From positions 1 through 17,492 of the forward strand of contig JAPPNY010000248.1 of assembly GCA_028818385.1 (NCBI GenBank): DNA of 17,492 nt, in the 5' to 3' direction. The DNA comes from Spirochaetaceae bacterium (GTDB taxonomy: Bacteria; Spirochaetota; Spirochaetia; SZUA-6; Bin103). This document shows positions 14,616 to 17,492 of this stretch, in pieces. Numbering within the stretch: the first letter of the stretch is position 1; every line of letters begins with the position of its first letter. The notes below the pieces were generated by a model. The model was given only the letters and a program-made list of their open reading frames with translations, was not told the origin of the DNA and did no database searches. Position numbers and translations under genes: made by a program.

Positions 14616-14714
14616 ATGTCGATCGAATGGTCGCTGTGGCTGGTTATGGTCGGGTGCTTGATGTTGGCGGTCGTGGTGCTGGCGGTCGGCCTGCTGTTCC
14701 GCCGCCGGCGGTGA
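14616..14714 (+). CDS. Tiny membrane protein
   Basis: 32 residues: MSIEWSLWLVMVGCLMLAVV followed by VLAVGLLF and a tail of four arginines. Almost the whole chain is one transmembrane helix with a positive C-terminal end, so it is expected to sit with the tail in the cytoplasm. I prefer ATG at 14616 because GAGGGA lies seven bases upstream; an earlier ATG at 14577 would add 13 residues but has no ribosome site. Such peptides occur as phage holin-like or regulatory proteins. Confidence 0.5.
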   Translation: MSIEWSLWLVMVGCLMLAVVVLAVGLLFRRRR

Positions 14715-14721
14715 GAGACCA

Positions 14722-14952
14722 ATGAGTTCTCCCCCGGTTATCGTGCACGCCGACTTCGATCGGTTGGCCCAGGGAAATGAGGCTGTCGCTCAGGAACTTG
14801 GCTTCATCAAAGCGAGGATGGAAGCCTTGGCTACGCGCGAGGACATGCTTCGTTCCAGAAGCAAACTCGTCGTGTGGAGCGTGGTCGTGCATGTCGCGCT
14901 GTCGGCGATTGTCGTGCTTTCCTCCCTCGGATTCATCCCGAAGGTCGTGTAA
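14722..14952 (+). CDS. Small protein with helical stalk and C-terminal membrane anchor
   Basis: 76 residues. A soluble helical part (DFDRLAQGNEAVAQELGFIK, then ARMEALATREDMLRSRSK) precedes one membrane helix (LVVWSVVVHVALSAIVVLSSLGF). The LATREDMLR stretch followed by a membrane anchor resembles short DUF1640-like coiled-coil proteins, but this is only a likeness. The start follows GAGAG. It ends 13 bases before the amine oxidase start. Confidence 0.6.
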   Translation: MSSPPVIVHADFDRLAQGNEAVAQELGFIKARMEALATREDMLRSRSKLVVWSVVVHVALSAIVVLSSLGFIPKVV

Positions 14953-14965
14953 CACGTTGGTGAGC

Positions 14966-16327
14966 ATGTCCATCGCTTCGATGACCCGCCGCGAGTTCAT
15001 CGAGGCCGCAGGATTCGCCGCCGCGGCTTCCATGCTGGCTCTGAGCGGCTGCCGGAGCCGCGACGGTGAAGCGCGGCGCCGGCAGAAGATCGTGATCATC
15101 GGCGCGGGCACGGCGGGCCTGTCGGCCGCTGGTGAGCTGTACGCCGAGGGGTTCGAGGATGTGGTGCTGCTGGAGGCGCGCGACCGGATCGGAGGCCGTG
15201 TCTGGACGGAGAACGTCGGCGCCAATCCCGTCGACCTTGGCGCGTCCTGGATACAGGGCACCAGGGGCAACCCAATCACGGAGATTGCCAGGAAGCACGA
15301 CATCGAGACACGCCGATCCGACTACGGTAACAGCGTCGAGCACGGCGGCGCGGCGACTCCTGCGACCCGCCGCGCCGTGGCCGCGCTGCGCGGCTTGGCG
15401 CGGGAGCGGCCGGACGCGAGCCTGCAATCGGCGTTCGAGCGGTACCTCGCCACGCACACACTGAGCGACGCCGAGCAGCGCTACATCGCGTACTGGATCA
15501 ACACCACCATAGAGCACGAGTACGCCGCGGATGCCAGCGACCTGTCGTTCAAGAGCATCGACGGCGGCAGCGGCTACGGTGGAGGCGACGTTGTGTTCCC
15601 AGGCGGCTACCGGCAGATCGTCGACGTACTGGCCGCCGGGCGCGACATCCGCTTGAGGAACGCCGTCGCGGAGGTCGACTACGCGGGCGACACGATCGTC
15701 GTGACTACCGCGGCCGGCGCGACGTTCGAGGCCGCGCGGGTCATCGTAACGGTGCCTCTCGGCGTGCTGAAGAAGGGCGGGATTTCGTTCTCACCACCGC
15801 TGCCGACGTGGAAGCGGCAGGCGATCGACCGGCTCAAGATGGGCGTTCTCAACAAAACGGTGTTGCTGTTCGACGATGTGTTCTGGGAGCGCAGCGTCGA
15901 GTTCATCGGCCGCGTCGGCGCGGAGAAGGGCCGATGGGCGGAAACGCTGAACCTGCACCCGTACACCGGGCAGCCGATCCTCATGATGTTCAACGCCGGA
16001 GCCTACGGCGCGGAGGTCGAGGCGCTTTCCGACGGGGAGACCGTCGAGCACGCGACGGCCGCACTCGCCGGCATGTACGGAGCGGTACCGAAGCCGACGG
16101 CGGCGCGCATCACGCGCTGGCGGTCGGACCCGTGGGCGCAGGGTTCGTATTCGTATGTGCCGGTCGGCTCATCGTTCCAGCAGTACGCGGAGATTGGCGC
16201 GCCGGTCGACGGCAAGCTGTTCTTCGCCGGCGAGGCGACGCACGCCGACTACCCCTCCACCGTTCACGGCGCGTTTCTCTCTGGAGTTCGAGCCGCTCGC
16301 GAGATCGTAGCGGTGATTTTCAAGTAG
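14966..16327 (+). CDS. Flavin monoamine oxidase family protein, Tat-exported lipoprotein
   Basis: 453 residues. The N-terminus is a twin-arginine signal (MTRREFIEAAGF, RR at 8-9) followed by a lipobox LALSGC with C29, so the enzyme should be folded with FAD, exported by Tat and lipid-anchored. The FAD-binding GAGTAG is at 46-51, the ribose-binding glutamate is E70, and ARDRIGGRVWT follows at 71-81. The C-terminal FAD motif is GKLFFAGEATHADYPSTVHGAFLSG. Family members oxidise primary or secondary amines with O2, giving aldehyde, ammonia and H2O2; the substrate is unknown. GTG at 14960 and ATG at 14981 are alternative starts. It is the only gene of clear enzymatic function in this block, and its codon use resembles the flanking chromosome. 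Confidence 0.87.
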   Translation: MSIASMTRREFIEAAGFAAAASMLALSGCRSRDGEARRRQKIVIIGAGTAGLSAAGELYAEGFEDVVLLEARDRIGGRVWTENVGANPVDLGASWIQGTRGNPITEIARKHDIETRRSDYGNSVEHGGAATPATRRAVAALRGLARERPDASLQSAFERYLATHTLSDAEQRYIAYWINTTIEHEYAADASDLSFKSIDGGSGYGGGDVVFPGGYRQIVDVLAAGRDIRLRNAVAEVDYAGDTIVVTTAAGATFEAARVIVTVPLGVLKKGGISFSPPLPTWKRQAIDRLKMGVLNKTVLLFDDVFWERSVEFIGRVGAEKGRWAETLNLHPYTGQPILMMFNAGAYGAEVEALSDGETVEHATAALAGMYGAVPKPTAARITRWRSDPWAQGSYSYVPVGSSFQQYAEIGAPVDGKLFFAGEATHADYPSTVHGAFLSGVRAAREIVAVIFK

Positions 16328-16336
16328 GATGCCGGC

Positions 16337-16604
16337 ATGACAACGCAGCAACGGCTCGACTGCCTTCTGACAGCACCTGGACTCGTCGGCCGCCCATCAG
16401 GGTGCGATCGTCCTGCTGGAACCCGACGAAGTCGGCGAGCTGATCAAGCTCTGTCGATTCAAGAGCGAAGACGAGCTTCGGTTCTACATGCACGCGCTTG
16501 CTGAACGCGGACTGATCAACAACAGATCGTCCAGCAAGTACGTTGGCGGACAGATCACCATCGACGGGTACTGCTGCCTCGACGGGATCAGGGACGACGC
16601 GTGA
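16337..16604 (+). pseudogene. Hypothetical gene with a frameshift
   Basis: ATG at 16337 opens MTTQQRLDCLLTAPGLVGR. The frame then degenerates, while the adjacent frame reads on well from about 16395: AHQGAIVLLEPDEVGELIK, a helical region (SEDELRFYMHALAERGLINN) and QITIDGYCCLDGIRDDA, ending at TGA 16602-16604. The second half looks like a winged-helix end (helix, GLI, then a beta hairpin, then ID/LD). One indel near 16395 joins the two halves. Function unknown. Confidence 0.45.
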
Positions 16605-16726
16605 CCGAGTGGGAACGGTTCCAGCGGGCCATGCAGAACATCATGGCCCTGCCGCCGGAACAGGCCGCCGAGATCAGGCGGAAATCCGGGACCGGACCCC
16701 GGTTCGGCCGCCGAAGGCACCCCTGA
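16601..16726 (+). CDS. Small protein possibly cut by the insertion element
   Basis: GTG at 16601 overlaps the previous stop (GTGA) and gives 41 residues: VTEWERFQRAMQNIMALPPE, then QAAEIRRK and a basic tail. The first 28 residues look like a genuine helical protein. The arginine/glycine-rich tail ends about where the insertion element starts and may be altered by the insertion. Not recognised. Confidence 0.4.
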   Translation: MTEWERFQRAMQNIMALPPEQAAEIRRKSGTGPRFGRRRHP

Positions 16727-17492
16727 CCTTCCCTGTGTGGAGCCACCCGCCCCCGCAGCTCGTCGTATACGTCAGGCGTTTCCCGAAGATCCCGAAGACG
16801 GCGCTGACGAACCGCTCGGCGTTCGTCAGCTTCCGCTGGTTGTACCGCCATGCCTGTTCGTCCAGGTAGCGGTGCAGGTGGAAGGGTTCCACGCTCACCC
16901 AAGTGCCGTTCAGACAGCGCTTCAGCAGGCTCCAGAAGTTCTCCAGGCCGTTGGTACTGACCCGGCCGCGCACGTACTGGACCGCGTGGTTGACCGTCTG
17001 GTGCGCGTACGTACGGTCCATCCCGTCATAGCTGGGGCCAGGTCGTCGCTGTAGAGCGCGGCGCCGGCCGCGACCGTCGCGCGCACCTCACGTTGCAGTG
17101 TCCGCTTCCGGCGGTTGCAAACCACCTGGGTGGTGACTACGCCGCCGCGTTCCAGCATCCCGAGCACGGCTGTCTTGTCGACCGGGCCGCGGCCGGTGAT
17201 CCGCCGCGCCTTCACATCGGCGTGCATGTTGCGCGCCTTCCCGCCGATGAACGTCTCGTCGACCTCCACTTCCTCGCCGTCGTCGCCAAGCATCCGTTCG
17301 AACGAACCTTCGTGGATCGCCTTCCTGATCCGATGGCCCATGAACCAGGCCGTCTTCTGAGTGACCCCCAGCTCGCGATGGATCTCGTAGCTGCTGATCC
17401 CGTTCTTGCAGTTGACGATCATCCAGACGGCCGCTAGCCCGCTTCGCTCACCAAGTCGATCGGCTGGCGTGATCGTGGGCCTAAGTCGACGG
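16674..17492 (-). pseudogene. IS1595-family (ISXO2-like) transposase, frameshifted
   Basis: DDE transposase in at least two frames. The upstream part contains AAVWMIVNCKNGISSYEIHR, GVTQKTAWFMGHRIRKAI and VDETFIGGKARN (first catalytic Asp), then YSDDL (second Asp). Near 17027-17034 the frame breaks, and the next frame continues YDGMDRTYAHQTVNHAVQYV, STNGLENFWSLLKR (catalytic Glu) and WRYNQRKLTNAERF. A one-base deletion explains this. A further shift near 17435-17445 is likely, because PIDLV lies in another frame just before GLAAVWM. The N-terminal zinc-ribbon region lies beyond the window. As written it cannot make an active enzyme. Confidence 0.85.
16728..17492 (-). mobile_element. IS1595-family insertion sequence, partial
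   Basis: The transposase defines the element. Its 3' end probably lies near CCTTCCCTGTGTGGAGCCAC at about 16728-16747, which looks like a terminal inverted repeat, just after the small plus-strand gene ending at 16726. The other terminus is outside the window, so the boundary and target duplication cannot be confirmed. Confidence 0.55.

Noticed and set aside
1..17492. CRISPR array, tRNA, rRNA, integrase or replication origin
   Set aside because: No regularly spaced repeats, tRNA cloverleaf, rRNA segment, tyrosine or serine recombinase, or initiator gene was recognised anywhere in the window.

Overview
The window looks like an accessory region of a GC-rich, uncultivated bacterium. A BNR sialidase-like protein, an M19 dipeptidase, a phytanoyl-CoA dioxygenase and a Tat-exported amine oxidase lie together, a gene mix I associate with sponge- or marine-associated lineages such as Poribacteria. 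That placement is only a guess: there is no rRNA or marker gene. No tRNA, rRNA or CRISPR array was seen.

Left part (1-5464, minus strand): a putative sulfur-based DNA modification/defence locus. In transcription order it holds a methyltransferase of the 'DNA phosphorothioation-associated' type, a DndC-like PAPS-reductase/ATP-pyrophosphatase, a DndA/IscS-like cysteine desulfurase and a GHKL (MutL/Hsp90/MORC-type) ATPase. The last three are packed tightly behind their own recognisable promoter, and the locus may continue past the left edge. The desulfurase would mobilise sulfur from cysteine, the DndC-like enzyme would activate the target and insert the sulfur, and the ATPase and methyltransferase would act as partner or effector. 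No DndB, DndD, DndE or SspB-like gene is visible, so this is not the textbook Dnd or Ssp set. The desulfurase has a frameshift near its end.

Middle part (5506-11915): metabolic genes mixed with decayed ones. It holds an intact sialidase-like gene, two broken toxin-antitoxin modules facing each other (DUF1778 antitoxin with a GNAT toxin remnant; HTH/MbcA-type antitoxin with a RES toxin that has lost its N-terminal half), and the two ends of one hydrolase pseudogene separated by about 1 kb. That 1 kb contains a lower-GC gene for a secreted protein. Then come a dipeptidase coupled to an unrecognised 265-residue protein, and the C-terminal half of a phytanoyl-CoA dioxygenase.

Right part (about 11916-16726, plus strand): a run of short, tightly packed, mostly unrecognised genes. 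Several encode single-pass membrane proteins, one has a VasI-like domain, and strong RNA hairpins lie in the leaders. This looks like an integrated element or phage/satellite remnant that begins where the dioxygenase is cut off. A Tat lipoprotein flavin amine oxidase lies within or at the edge of this run. The window ends in a frameshifted IS1595-family (ISXO2-like) transposase on the minus strand.
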